DNA of 64,000 nucleotides from Hofstenia miamia (Eukaryota > Xenacoelomorpha > Acoela > Hofsteniidae), in contig CABFPE010000132.1 in NCBI GenBank assembly GCA_900660155.1, positions 723,918-787,917 on the forward strand. The letters run 5' to 3'. The notes under the pieces are model-generated. The model saw only the letters and a program-made list of their open reading frames with translations, did no database searches and had not been told where the DNA came from. Both the position numbers and the translations under genes were made by a program. Below are positions 22,819 through 35,905 of this stretch, piece after piece (positions within the stretch are counted from its first letter, which is position 1; each line of letters begins with the position of its first letter).

Positions 22819-23592
22819 AATTTAATTCAAATAAGTCTTGAATCTAAATAAAACAGAAAATTTTTAATGTAATGGCGTAATTAAAAAACTAAGGTCGCGT
22901 ATGAACAAGGAAGTTTTATTCAGAATTTTATGTCTCATTAATTCTTTCATAAAAACACAATTTTGCACGCAGAGGGCTCGGGCAGGTTATGTGTTTTCAC
23001 GAAATTTGAGTGCTTATTTCTATTTTAAAGATATGGAATGATAGATAACGAAAGGAGTTTGGAATATAACATCTATGCTTCATCGCAATGCAATACTTAA
23101 ACTGCAAAATTGATAGATGATCACAATTTGAATAAACTGATTGTATGCTGAGGAATGATGAAAGATCCGATTGCCTTTATATGGAAGGTTAATAACCTTT
23201 TATGATATTTATGTCTGAACTTAATTTCAAAAAATGTATTACTTCAAAATTCTTTATTTTGCTGATTGATGCTGTTATTCTCAATGCCTTTTCAACATAT
23301 ACATAAGTTGTCAAGTTGTGAAGAGATCGGGATACATAAACACATCTTGCTCACAAGCTTTTTAATGTAAGCTCTACAGCGGATTAAAATAGAAATTCAA
23401 AAGCACATATGCCAAAGTTATATCATTGTTAGGCTTCCCATTTTTTTGAAACTCAGTTTAATATCTTAGCGCATTTGGCCAAAAGATGTAAGCAAAATTT
23501 ATCCCTGAGATATCCTGTTTTTTTAAAGAGTAAAAAGCATGATTTAGTGCAATAATAATTTATGTATGTTTTTATGATTTTCACAAATCTTG

Positions 23593-23619
23593 ATATATAT
23601 ATATATATATATATATATA
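23593..23619. repeat. (TA)n microsatellite
   Basis: Uninterrupted alternating T/A run. Confidence 0.95.
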
Positions 23620-23808
23620 ACATGTATATATTGTTGTATTGGTTACGTTTACCTCATATTTGCCTGTGATGTACTGGCACACTAGTTAATATTTACCATG
23701 ATGCGTCTTGGCATACTTGTCACCCTGTAGTGTATATTGTATATAATTGTAATCTTTGTCGCTTGTGTTTTAATAAAACGATTTTACTAATTGGTACTGT
23801 CAAATCAT

Positions 23809-23811
<3 letters not shown>

Positions 23812-23842
<31 letters not shown>
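23812..23842. repeat. (TA)n microsatellite
   Basis: Uninterrupted alternating T/A run. Confidence 0.95.
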
Positions 23843-23848
<6 letters not shown>

Positions 23849-24146
23849 ATTTGCGGATTTTGAGTTTTTGTAAATTAAGACTTTGAAGATTTTGAAGGCC
23901 TATAGTAGTTCTCTGCTTAACTATCTAAGAATTAAAAAATGCATTTTGTAGTTATAAAAAATTTATTTCATGATAATATAGTTGTATTGAAAACCCAAAA
24001 CACATTATACGTAGGCTATGTAGCACACACAGGCCATATAGGTTAAATAACAATATTAGGTTGGGGTCCAAATGCACTCCAACGGCCACAACGTGTATTT
24101 TTTTAGTTCCGTCACCAACCGCTAAGAATACTCATGTTCGCTTTAG

Positions 24147-24420
24147 GCTATACTTTCGAGTCGAGTTCGATTTACTCTGTCCGAGTTCGAGTTTTTACAT
24201 TTCAAGTTCGATCGAATTTTTTTCGAAATACGAGTTTTTTAGAGTCAAATACAGTTTACGTAAGCTAAACAATAATTCTTGCGATTAAATAACCAAAGTT
24301 AAATTTAAAATAATTCAAATTGTATTGTATTTTTGAATGGATTATTGAGTTCGAGTTCGAGCATTGATGGTTTGTCTTCCGAGTTTTGCGAGCTCATTCG
24401 AGTTCGAGTTTTTTACATTC
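24147..24420. repeat. Dispersed GAGTTCGAG-rich repeat, copy 1
   Basis: The stretch is built from irregular CGAGTTCGAGTTTTT units and resembles 40253-40580 through its length, including CCGAGTTCGAGTTTTTAC and the end motif CTCATTCGAGTT. The better kept copy at 40 kb has imperfect inverted ends, so this is probably a hAT-type MITE family. Confidence 0.6.
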
Positions 24421-24427
24421 CTAGCAG

Positions 24428-24663
24428 TGGTGTAGGGGGGGGAGGGGCAGGGTGGAATGTCCCCTTATCAGGTTTCCAAATTTGATTTTGACTGGATAAA
24501 GCAAAAATTTTTCGTAAAAAGTTGAAAAATTTAAAATCTATGATCGTGAAATGCATTTTTTAGGGTTTGTTTTCTCAATATTTTCGAAAATTTTCGTGGG
24601 GCTTCGCTCCGCATTGGGTAATGATGATGATGTACTCCGTCAGAAAATCCTGCGCACGCCCCT
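24428..24663. repeat. Dispersed MITE-like repeat, copy 1
   Basis: Shares with 63619-63783 the stretches TTTTGACTGGATAAA, AAAAATTTAAAATCTA, GATCGTGAAATGCATTTTTT and the end GTCAGAAAATCCTGCG. The outer ends are short, GC-rich and partly complementary (GGCGTA-type start, TACGCxCCTGA-type end in the partner copy), as in hAT MITEs. This copy has an extra insert of about 60 bp before the right end. Confidence 0.65.
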
Positions 24664-24692
24664 GATTCCTAGTACTCGAAAAACTTGACTAT

Positions 24693-24893
24693 GGCCCGAA
24701 ACAAACGATGATGATTTCCGCGCGGAGTTCTTGAGATAATTGGTTATGAGTTATGAATAAAAAATAATTTGCAAACCAAACGATGATTATTTACCTGGGC
24801 ATAAAATTTAAGAGCGAACAGTGAATATTTTAATCACAACCGATTATCTCAGGAATTCCGCGCGGAAATAATCAACGTGTGTTTCGGCGCTAT
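24693..24893. mobile_element. MITE with about 55-bp terminal inverted repeats
   Basis: The left end CCCGAAACAAACGATGATGA...TTTCCGCGCGGAGTTCTTGA is matched in inverted orientation by the right end (TTCCGCGCGGAAATAATCAA...GTGTTTCGGC). The flanks ACTATGGC and GCTATGGC look like an 8-bp target duplication with one mismatch, pointing to a hAT-type element. About 200 bp, no coding capacity. Confidence 0.7.
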
Positions 24894-24927
24894 GGCACTG
24901 TACAGAGTCAAAAACCCTAAAGACTAC

Positions 24928-25125
24928 AATGTGTAAAGCGCCATCTACTGAATTGCAAAATTCTCCACAAGTTAAATACAAAACATATGGAGTACAAAAC
25001 AACGTTGCGTTAATGCTACCAGCGTTTCAATTATAACAGATATTTCTCTCACAAATCATGGCTTATTTATGTTGCAGTCCAGATAGGGTTTCCTCAGGTT
25101 AGTTTTCCAAATATTTAGAATTTTG
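24928..25125 (+). repeat. Repeat copy carrying a putative spliced first exon (copy A)
   Basis: About 195 bp is closely similar to 63187-63380. Shared landmarks are CGCCATCTACTGAATT, ACAAAACAACGTT, TTTCTCTCACAAATCATGGC and GTCCAGATAGGGTTTCCTCA followed by GGTTAGT. It contains ATG at 25057 and an exon-like frame MAYLCCSPDRVSS ending at a good donor. No downstream exon was recognised here, so copy A is probably a duplicated, orphaned first exon. Confidence 0.6.
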
Positions 25126-25949
25126 ATTTGCAATAGAAAGCCTACTTAAATGACGTCCCCGGTAAGCGAAAGTTAACAAACAAAAAATTCACCCGCAACA
25201 CACTCGTTATTTTCTAAATGTTGCTTGTCATATCAAGTAAATTAAGCCAAAAATGTCAATCACTAAATTGACTTTCTATTAATTTTGTTTAATTGAGTGA
25301 ATGATGTCAAATATATTATGTTATATAGATTTCGTAGTATATTTAATATTGTATTAATTTAGTATTACACATGTAACAATATAAAAATGTCCACCCGCAC
25401 CGCCCTGCAACCCGCATAGCATTTGAAATTCAGTACTCGCACTGCATCGCGCGGGTGGGGTAAAACCTATAGAATGTTTGAAGAGAAAAAATTATCTTAT
25501 TTTTGTGTTTAATGAACATTAACGGTTTGCTTAAACTTTAGTCTGAGTGTTATGAATATCATAATGGCTTATGTAAATATTTGATAAAATTTACAAGAAC
25601 AATATTGATATTATATGTAAAATATTTGTGACACTAATGAATAAAAATACTAAACTGATTTACACAATGGGCTCCTGTTTAATAAGACATACTGTGAGGT
25701 ATATAGTAGGCCTCTGAAATAAAATCCCATAAATTTTCATGTTCATGTGAGAATTAAAACTAATTGTGAAAATACCAATGGCCTCATCATTTTGTGATCT
25801 AATTTCCTTTGCCGCGGTCGTGTTTATAGAAGGACTTGCATAACCTCAACCTAAAATTGAAAGAGTCTTTTTACAGAGACGAATATGAGGCAGTCTTAGG
25901 GTGAGTTATTGGAAAAATAGGTCTAAATTTCAAAAAAGTAAACTACTTA

Positions 25950-26270
25950 CGTAACAGTGCATGTAAATTAACTCAAGTTGCAGTGAATGCAATACAATTT
26001 CTAATCAATGTGCTGAAACATAAAATGTGCACTAAGTTTTTTCAATTTCAGGCATAGATGTAGATAATATAAGTTTTTAATATAACCAAATTTGGTCTAG
26101 CAAACCAAAAAATTATAGACATGTTATTGGCAAGAATCATAAAATGGGGGCAAATTAGCATTAATTTGCACTAGACTGATCGGATTTAGGATGTCTAAGG
26201 CTTTGTTGCCGGCCTGGCCGGCCTTAGACCTAAATTTTCAGCCCTTATCAAGGTGAACTTGGTCCCTATC
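25950..26270. repeat. Dispersed repeat related to 43765-43930
   Basis: Both places share CAGTGCATG(C/T)AAATTA-like sequence, TTGCAGTGAATGC and a later TGG-GC...GCATTAATTT segment, ending in a GCCGGCC-rich patch here and CCCGGCGAG there. The family is not identified. Confidence 0.45.
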
Positions 26271-26354
26271 AATTTCAGTGTTTTCGTAAAAATCAATTAA
26301 ATTTATTTATTGCTGTTTCTTTGCATATTTACAAGTAGTTGGTTTTATTTATTT

Positions 26355-26865
26355 CTCATAGGAAGAAATTAGGTTCATTTAATAATCTGAGAAATATTAT
26401 CTTTAATTTCGATCGTATTAAAAATTTGCTATGTTAATACATTAGGTGAGAAAATAAAATAATAAATTCTGACGTTTCTTTATCGTCTAGAAAAGCATCT
26501 ATGATCAATCCCTGTCAGGAAGGTTTTGTCAGCCATTTCAATATTGCATATTATGTTGTTGATCTTTTAAAGAACTTGCAAGGATTTTTAAAAATTTTAT
26601 TCCGGACGTCGATTTTTCAATAGAAAAATTGAAAGTGTCTATTTCAAACACGTTTTACACCAAAACATAATAATCTATAAAAACATCTATGACGATTTAT
26701 TGCTGACTAAGCTTTCTTGTTTAAATGGCGCTATTTCACTTTGTTGTATAAAGCATGTAATGAATTTGAATTTGAATTATCGCACAACACTTAGTCTAGC
26801 AAATCAATTTAGTTTTCCTCCACTTAGTGGTGTGCAATTAAAATGATTCAAATTTCTTGAAATGA
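26355..26865. repeat. Diverged direct repeat, copy 1
   Basis: Collinear with 27968-28442 over about 500 bp: shared GGAAGAAATTAGGTTCA, TTAATACATTAG, CTATTTCAAACA, TTTCACTTTGTTGTA and AATTAAAATGATTCAA(A/G)TTTCTTGA. Neither copy holds a clear frame. It could be an old tandem segmental duplication or two copies of one unknown element. Confidence 0.7.
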
Positions 26866-27967
26866 AAGTTTATTTCTAAGAAATCGTTAGCAGAAATTTA
26901 CGGACGACCTCTAGCAGATAAAATATGTTGTAGGCATCTTTTTGCTTAAAGGAAAATCAGTGAGTTAAATTTGCAGACAGAGATGACGCTCCCATTCTGA
27001 GAAAATGTAACACCATTATTAAAATGCAAGAGAATTCCGTCGTTACAAAAATATTCAACGTTATTTTATAAACTAGTGTAACAATCTTCACTGAACTTGC
27101 TGATATAATAGAAAGAATGATAATGCTTGAGTAGATTATATATCCAAATACATGTTTCAATAGGAAAACATGAATTAAATTTCGTAATTTCGAACAAATT
27201 TTTCATCACCGCGCATAACGTTTCATAATTTTCCAGTTCTTTAATCCCAGGATTGCTTATAAAACTTCGGCAACACTTTTCAAGGTAGTTAGGTGGCCAG
27301 TACTGTTTAATAGCTATACTCAAAACGATCTTAGGACATTCACAAACCAAAAGGAAACGAGCTTAGAGCATTAAAAGACCATTACAGGTTAATATTAAAC
27401 AGCTTTGCGTTCATTTTAAAGGACAATCCGTTTTTCCACATTCACAAACATTTTCTCCAAGCCTAGCAAATTTAATCGGTTGAAGTTGTTGAAAAGATTA
27501 ACAATTTTCTTTGAAAAAAAATAAAATTCTCTCCATACCTAATGTTCATGCATTTATTAGGTTTTGAGCCCTTGGAAGCAACAAGGGACTTTGACTGCTT
27601 CTGGATATGTTCACAGGTATCTCAAATTCATTGAGACGTCTCGTACCCAAATCAGAGGTGGATGGGACAGAGCCGGTTTCATAAAGAACTAAGATTCTTG
27701 GCTCAAATGAGACTTCTTAAATATATGTGTGTAGAGACTCAGTTTGAATCAACATGAGTTTATTACACACAAGTTTTGATTTAATCACACAAAATCAATG
27801 TTGAGAACCTAACGGAGGATATAACACCATGTCCCACTGGCATGGTCACTGTTTTTGCTTCTCACTCAATATACCATCGTGTGTGGATGTTTCACTACCT
27901 TTTTAGACCCAGTTTGATTTATGGGGGAAAACTTTTATATTGCATGTTAGGCAAAATTTTCTTTAGT

Positions 27968-28442
27968 ACAGGAAGAAATTAGGTTCAATGAATACATGAA
28001 TTTCTTTGGTATGAAATTCTGTAAGTTAATACATTAGTGAGAAAATCTCGTTTTCACTTACAAAGGCATCTATTCTCAATTCCTTTAGAAATTTTTTGTC
28101 AGACATTTTAATATTACATATGTCATTGCTCTGCTGAAGAATTTGCCCATATTTTACAAAAATTATAACCAACATTGATTTTGGAATTGAAGAAAATTTA
28201 ATGTCTCTATTTCAAACATGTTTAACACTAAGACATATAAATCCATAAAACCATCCAGGATAATTTATTATTGACTACTCTCGTTTAAATCAAGCTGTTT
28301 CACTTTGTTGTAGAGCCTGTATTAAACATGCCAAACAGCATTCATTTCCATGATCCCACAACACGTATTTGAATAAATCAATTCACTTTTACTCCGCTTA
28401 GTTGTGTGTAATTAAAATGATTCAAGTTTCTTGAGATGCAAT
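27968..28442. repeat. Diverged direct repeat, copy 2
   Basis: Partner of 26355-26865. Divergence looks like one change in four to five bases by eye, with several small indels, so the duplication is old. Confidence 0.7.
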
Positions 28443-31359
28443 GGATAAGACGAAATTTCACTGTCAAACCAAGCAAGAAAAAATAAAATCCTGTTTTGGA
28501 CATAAATAATACATTTTAATTCGAATCTTGTTTTGGGACGTTATTAGTATGACATCAGTTTACAACCCTCATAATAATTTGTTATTTAGCAGTTATATAA
28601 AAGTTCAGTGTCGCTAACAAGCTTGTTATTAATTTTACAATGTTTAGTGACATTTGTAAATCTCGTCAGGATAATATATCTGACCCTGTATAAATAACCA
28701 AAGCGCTCGATAAACGGATTGAAATCTACTCTATCAGTTGTGATTTCTTTTAATATTTCTACAGTTTTTCCCTAAACATGTCAAATGTGAAGCTAATCGG
28801 TTAATGGCTACTGATAATTTCAATTTTGTCAGGCTATAGACAATTGACAACAACCTCAGGCCAATGCAGATATCATGTAGTATAGATATGTTTTAATGCA
28901 TGCTCAAAATAACGATGAATTCGAGAATAAAATTCATTAAAATTCGCGAATTGTTTGCTTCAAAATTGCAAAATGTTTAAGTTGAAATGCCCGGCGATAT
29001 GTAGTATACTAATATACATCTAATCAGTGAAACCTTAAAAACGTGATAATAATTTACTAATATCTTGCAAATTCTTACAATTTCGTTGCAAAATTCACCA
29101 ATATAGTAAGTTTTTTCCATGATCTTACAAATTTTTGTAAGATTTTGCTATTTAAAAAAAAACAATGCTGGTCTATAAAATTTCTTTAGAATATAACTGA
29201 TTGCTGTGTAATCTATTCAGTTCAAGAAAACTTTCACTAATTTGCATTAATTATAATACAAAGCTTTAAAAGCAACAGGCAGACTTGCTTTGCAAAAGCA
29301 ATCATAGCTTGTCAAGATATATCAATTATTAACTCATAGGTAGAGACCGGATAATAGTTTTAGCATCCATAAAACAACAATTAACAGTTCTTAGAAAATG
29401 ACTATTTCAAGATTTTGTTAACTATTTAGCCGCTATAGTAAGAAATCAACCGTGAAGCATCCTTTGAAATTTCGATTATATTAGTGAATTATGACTCAAG
29501 AATACAAAGTGGATTTCCAAAAACAGCCCCTGGGACCAACACTGGTTCAAGTATTAGCTACCATCAGAGTTGGCAGCTTGCGTTTGACAGTGCATACCTT
29601 TACTTGTGCAGAAATTGTGAGGCCAATTTATTTTGTAACGTCAAATGAAAAGCTACTCATTCACTTAGAACCAAGTCATTTGCAAAAGAGTTTCGGTACT
29701 AGAAAATAGAGGGCATGATTTAACTTTTCCGGACGAAAGTAGCTGATTTTTGTCTGTTTCCATTTTTTTACAAATGAAGTTTATCAGCTATTTTATAGCA
29801 ACATTGATTAACTATTTTGAAGAATTTCTAGCAACTTTCATCCGGTCTGCTTATAGCTATTAGGGCATTGAAATTCTAATACATCAGGAAAAACTATAAC
29901 TTCAAAAATCTATAATTAATAAGTTGCCCAAAACTTGTCTTTGTATATAAACTTTACCAATTTTAACTAGATTTTAAAATAATATTTTTGAATGTGATTT
30001 TTCTTATATTTCAAACAATCGCGCATAAATTATTTATATATTAAATTGGGTACTACTAATGTTGAACCTAAGGACATCAAAAAACGGAACTTAAATAGTT
30101 GGCCAATTGCATTGAATTCTGCAAAATTCTTGGTATTGAAGTGGGGGTAATTTGGTGACTAATGGGGTAATATGGTGAACATGGATAAAATGGTTGTATA
30201 TTGCCAAAAATTTACTTAGACCATCATGAATATGGATAAAATGGTTCTCAGCCGGGTGGCGTCCAGCTCTAGTTTCTATGGGGAAATCATTTATTAAATA
30301 TTACTAATATCTTCTAATTTTTTTAAAAAATCTGTGGATGTGGTGCCGGTCTGATTTTTGCTCATTGCGAGTGTAAGTATGGGTTGGGTTCAGATTTTCT
30401 AAAAGTGTGCGGCTGTGGGTTGGGTTGATTGCAGACGTTCGGGCGCGGGTTAGGACCATAGTATGAAAATCTGTACCCATGTCCACCCTTGATCCCAAAC
30501 CCATTGAGGAGTGGCGTGCGCAAAGTCAGAGGTCGCGGCTGAGGGCACTTGTGACAAGAGATTTGGCTAAACGGCAGACTTGGATGGGATAGAGATAGGT
30601 CGTGGATTAAGAGAGAAAATGAAAGAGGAGAATTTTTCTATCTCGGGCTGCTTCAGATAGAGTTATAAGCGTTTTAATTTTTTTCTAGGGTCATGAAGCA
30701 TTTTAAAAAATCCCGATCAGTTTAAGCTTAAAGAGAGTAACTCGTGTGGTATTGCATGATAGAAATTTATGTTGTTGTTGAACAATATTTTGCCACTTCA
30801 AATTAGAGCGAAATGTAGAGTTTCTTTATTTTTGTTAGTGTATGTTTTGGTGTCACATGGACATAGCACATCTAAAATTACTTAGAACTAACATGCAAGC
30901 CATACTCAGAAATGAAAATTACTTGAAGAATTTTGCACAGCACCTTGTCCATGTAAGCTAAACATATTCATTTCAAGTTGTAGTAGCACAAATCAAGAGC
31001 GGGACACAGGTCAGTTTGCGATGTGCGCGGTCACCTTAAAAACTTGAATTACCTGTGCTAACTAAACTGCATGAATGCCTGCATCCCTGTAGTATACACT
31101 TGGCTCAATTGTGTATGTTTGAAATAAATGTTTTTAACTTTCAATTAGTGTTCATAAATTTATTGGTTTAAATCAGCAAGTATTTTTGGTAACGGATCTC
31201 GTTTGAATCAGTCACATATTACTTATTAGTAAAGGAATTATTCAAACAGAAAATATCTCGACAAATGAGCTTGTGTCTAGACAGTATTTTCCCAAGCTTT
31301 GAATTATGGTCAGTTTTCCAATTATTATTAATTTGAAATTGTTGACACTATTTTTTTAG
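28443..31359. other. AT-rich spacer
   Basis: A 72-codon ATG frame at 29491-29709 (+) has no recognisable domain. A GC-richer patch at 30340-30540 contains GGGTTGGGTT-like units and resembles the degenerate GC-rich ends of small hAT-type repeats. Nothing else is supported. Confidence 0.35.
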
Positions 31360-31580
31360 AATCTCCACACTTACTCAAAGTGAACCGTGGGAATTTATTC
31401 GTGGATCACATACCCCTGTGCTTTATGAGTGAAATTTTGAATCCCATCGACAACATTAAGGACGAAATCTCTAAGGATTCCGCTAGTTTTTGCAAGAAAA
31501 TGGCACAGGAAATCAATCAAGAAATTCTTCAGAATAAATATGACCTTATTGGTTCACTTTACCTACATTCGAAAGCATAA
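31360..31580 (+). CDS. Candidate terminal coding exon of an unknown gene
   Basis: The stretch starts after a textbook acceptor (TATTTTTTTAG) and stays open for 73 codons to TAA at 31578. The product, SPHLLKVNRGNLFVDHIPLC...followed by a charged helix-like stretch (DEISKDSASFCKKMAQEINQ) and a SLYLHSKA end, has codon use and charge pattern of a real soluble protein. I do not recognise the family. Upstream exons on the same strand were not identified, so it may belong to a gene with large introns or be a pseudogene. Confidence 0.4.
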
Positions 31581-32374
31581 ATTTTGGTACCTAAGCTTTC
31601 AGGCACATCCATTAAACTTATAAATCAAAGATCTAAGATGCGTCTTAACTAGGCGATTTAATTGGCTAGTCGTAATTAAGCAACGTAACAATTATCTTGA
31701 CTGTTCGTGAGATGCGAAGTAATTTGTTGTTAGTATTAATTTTTCTCAACTGCGAGACATACAAGGGAATGCCAAACACTATCCACTTAGACTAACCAGC
31801 TTAAAATAACAATTTGGATAGGTATATTAAAATGAAGAAGGCTGGGTTTGATGATAAATATTTTGATAAAATACGTTTTAGGGGTATTTACATTCTTACA
31901 TGCTCATGCTATTCTATATGAATTGTGTTCGATTTTTGCAAATAGTCTGTAAAATATGTTGGAAACTACAAAATTGTTCGTAGAACGAAAGTAGGGCGAA
32001 AAACATGAAATAATTTGCTAAAGAATTTTTTTGAATTACTTAAGTTTTTTTTGATGAAATGCCATAATACACTAAAATCTTTAAAATAAATTCTTCTACA
32101 CATTTGAGGACAGAATAGCTGTTTTATTATATGGTACAAAATATTTCTGTAGATATTAATTTATTTGCTGGAATTCTTGAAGCTGATTGGGATCGTGTGC
32201 ATTTGCACAAATTTGCATAGATTAAAAAAATTTTTGTTTCTTTTATGATAGTAAAAGTCTAACTTGCTATCAATAATTCTGTAAAAGATCATATTATTAA
32301 CATTAAAATTCACTAGTCAAAATTAATTCTGAATTGTCTTTCCTGTACCCTAAGTGCTCAAACGTTTTTGCCAT

Positions 32375-32380
<6 letters not shown>

Positions 32381-32408
<28 letters not shown>
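32381..32408. repeat. (TA)n microsatellite
   Basis: Alternating T/A run. Confidence 0.95.
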
Positions 32409-32410
<2 letters not shown>

Positions 32411-32749
32411 GGGTTGGTTTCAGGACAGGATAAATCAAGTTAAAAGACAAAACAGGATAAAACAAACCAAATTTTTTCAACAGGATAAAAACAGTACAAG
32501 AATATTACGTCAGCTTCACATTTCTGTTGCCAGTTTTGGAAAAGTGTACTACCAGCAACTGTTCACTTAGAACTGATGAATAAGATGCAATAATAAAACT
32601 CCAATATATGTCATATTTTTGTGCCATAAACCCCGAAATATTCTGTAACAAAATGCAATAACAAATCCAGCTGTAAAATAAAAATCTAGAGGAAACATCA
32701 TATTTTTACTATTTATTAATTTGGACAGCACAACCCAAAGAAAATTTGT

Positions 32750-33330
32750 TCAAGATATTCAGTTTTTATTCATTCTCTCCAATATCATCACTTCTAGGAC
32801 CAAAAAGAATCGTTTTACTAAAACCAAGGTTAGTGAGACACACCGGAACTGATTCAAATGCTATACCCCATGTTTGCCATAAACAAGCTAGTTGAATTTT
32901 TTAAGTGTTTTTGCATCACTCCAAACTGATTCCTCAAATATTTTTAAATTCTCTGACAATACGATGTGCTTCTAATCAGTTCTTAAGTGCAGAAATGGCG
33001 GATTCAGGCTGGCAGAAAATTCTCTAAATTTTCAACAAAGGTATCTTCATTAAACAACTTTTTGGCATTTTGGACAGTTATCCCTTCATCCTGCAATTCA
33101 CTGACACACTTGTAAATACCAGGGAAATGCTTTGCTATGAAAATAGTGTAATGGCTGAAATGAATTGTTCTCAGGCCATGACCCAGCAAGTAACTCAACA
33201 TCACATTGTTTGGTGGACTTCAAATCAACATCGATATACGACATTATCACTGCTTGTAAAATGAATTCCCTTTGTTACTGTGACAGACATTCCTTCAGAG
33301 CAATTTTTCTTGAATGCTGATTTGTATTGC
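32750..33330 (-). pseudogene. Degenerate unknown coding sequence
   Basis: The minus strand keeps an open part at 33204-33004 (YLLGHGLRTIHFSHYTIFIA, then GIYKCVSELQDEGITVQNAK) and further protein-like pieces in other frames down to about 32770 (KNxLEAHRIVREF, FESVPVCLTNLGFSKTILFG). It looks like a decayed gene or transposase copy; no catalytic motif is seen and I do not name the family. Confidence 0.3.
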
Positions 33331-34578
33331 ACTAATATTGATGATTGATTCCTGATGAAGGCATTAAAGTACAATGCACTCTAAAGAACTGATTGAAGAA
33401 CAATTGACTCTGTTTGTTATTCAAACTTCATGGTTAAAATATTTCACCTACTTTTCTGTTTTTAAATATTTTTGTATGTATATATATATATTCCACTTAT
33501 GATTTTTAATTATTCTAAAAACACTCGATTTAAGATTCAAATATACTGTTTTGAGAAAAATTGTGTGGGTTATTTTTACGTTTTTCAGTAGTTTATGATT
33601 CTTATAAGAACTCTTTAATGCATCATTTTCAAATAAATTTTTGTAAATTTAAAACTATTATTTGCTTTGGATAGGTACATAAATTTTTTTTCTATTAAAA
33701 AATAACTTATTGAACCTCCAATGCAACCGCTAACTGCTAAATGAACTTAAGTATTTTATTGATAATAATTTAACCCAGGCATTTTATGCAATTTGTGATT
33801 GTTTCTATAAACATTTTTAAACACCCATAACTCGCTAAATAATAAAGATGTCTCAAATCTGAATGAGAATTGTCCCTTTCATTCTCATTTTTAATTCCCG
33901 CCCGGTCGCAACGACCTCTGACCTTGTGCACGGAGTAGAAACACAATAATTGATATTAGCTATTTCTGTTATGGACTTTCGAGCACTTTATTATCTGAAA
34001 ATTAGATATAGGTAAAATGTGAAAGTTTTTGCAAAAATAGTATTTTCCATTGAAAAAAATTAATGATTACATATACTTCAAGCACAGAAATAATCTACAT
34101 CACAAACGTTCACCATAACTCAAGAAAGACACTTCTCATAAATGTGTTCAAATCCCAAGCTTCCTACCAAATTTCCTAATAGCCTTTAAAAAAAATTTCT
34201 AAATATGTGGACCAAAACGGTTTTATCTTTAAAGATACAATAGGCAGTTTGGGGTTGAATTAGAAATTATAGATAATTAACTCTACATGTAGTATTTGCA
34301 AACGTCAAAATGAAGCCATTGCCTTAGTATGCAACCTTGACTATTTTATTAAGAAGTCAATTGCTTGTAGATTGAGTAATTAAAGTGAACTAATAAAGAC
34401 TACAACACAATTGAGTTGAGATTCATTCCAAAATCTAGTGAAGAGCTACGATTCGATTTTGAATACGTCAGAAAATCTCGACGAAGAATTGTTCCCTTTC
34501 ATCTGCTAAAATTCAAAACTCACTTTGTAAAAGACGATCTTAACCAAAGGTAAATTTCATCTAGTTACAGCAAATGAT

Positions 34579-34610
34579 ATCTATATATATATATATATAT
34601 ATATATATAA
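34579..34610. repeat. (TA)n microsatellite
   Basis: Alternating T/A run; the following 34640-34800 is AT-rich with repeated CAATATT words. Confidence 0.9.
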
Positions 34611-35905
34611 CACTAATATTAAGGCGTTGTAATTGGTAGTAGTTTTCTGAATATTTCTGTTTGGTTTGCAGGATTCCGTTTATTGTATTGCAATAATATT
34701 GTTGCGAAAAAATTTGGACAATAAATTATTGCAATATTGAAATTTTTGACACTAAATAATTGCAATTATTGTACAATATTTGAATTTTTGTACAATATTT
34801 CAACTTGTATAACTAATATCTTAATTACTGTGGTAACAGTAACATTGGCAGCTGGTGGTTTTCTAGTGTAAAATATCCGGGGCCACAGAATTTGTAGCGT
34901 GAAAAATAAAATGAAATGTCAGCAAATACAGTGCTGTCTCGATAACCATGTGAGTTTGTCGCGTTGTGTCTAGCAAAAATGAACGCCATCTGCATTCAAC
35001 ATTCAGCAATTATCTGAGCTACCATGCTGATTTGTTTACTCAGTTCTTTAATTGCCATGGTTTTGAAAGATTAGTGAGGAGGGCTTTGATTTAACAAGGC
35101 AAGCTGTTTTTTTCCTTTTGAGTAAAGCTAAACAATGTGCAAGAATATGCTACCACAAGACAACACGTATTTAATGTAAGTTGGTTCAAAAAATACTCTT
35201 TATTTCAAAGACATGCCTCAAACTGATTTTCCCGTTCTTTATGATGCAAAATGACCACACAAAAAATTTCAGCTCAAAATATTGATGTTTAGGGGTCGCG
35301 CAAATTGATTATTTATCAATACATTGATATTTCACAAAATTGTGATTTTGAGCCTCTAAATATCAATTTTCAGGTATAGCTACTATTAGTAATGGATATA
35401 AATGTGACCCCAAGGAATCATAAAACACTAATGAATTATTGCAAAAGTATTGATTTATTGATTTTTATACAATTTATCGATTTTTATCAAATTTATTGAT
35501 TTTTGACATAGATGGTGGAACAAACGAATTTCTAATTTCTGCTGCTAGCTCTGCTCTGTTTTGCTGTCTTACACGTCTAACAACAGTGCTAGGCGACAAA
35601 ACTAAATCACTTACATTTGCTGAAGAATTTAATGATTTTTTAAACAAAATATTGCTATTATAATCTTTATTCGACCATTTTTTCGAAGATATATCATAAA
35701 TGATTTTCTAATAACTTTATTTTGTGATTTTAGGATGCACTCTGTACTTTCTTGATTGGTTTCAATAAATGTATCAAATTGTAGAGGTACAGACAGTGCA
35801 TAGTAATCGTCTAGACGTCTAGACTCCAGGCCTGTCTGTCTCATTTTATTGATCGGTTTTGCTCCTTTTAAGGTCTGCTACTTGCCTAATAAACTGTGTT
35901 GTGTC

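Noticed and set aside
27066-27350. 94-codon minus-strand frame with several Cys
   Set aside because: It has no ATG at the start, no clear splice sites and no recognised domain.
29491-29709. 72-codon ATG frame on the plus strand
   Set aside because: Short, without homology I recognise and without splice or transcript support; chance is possible.
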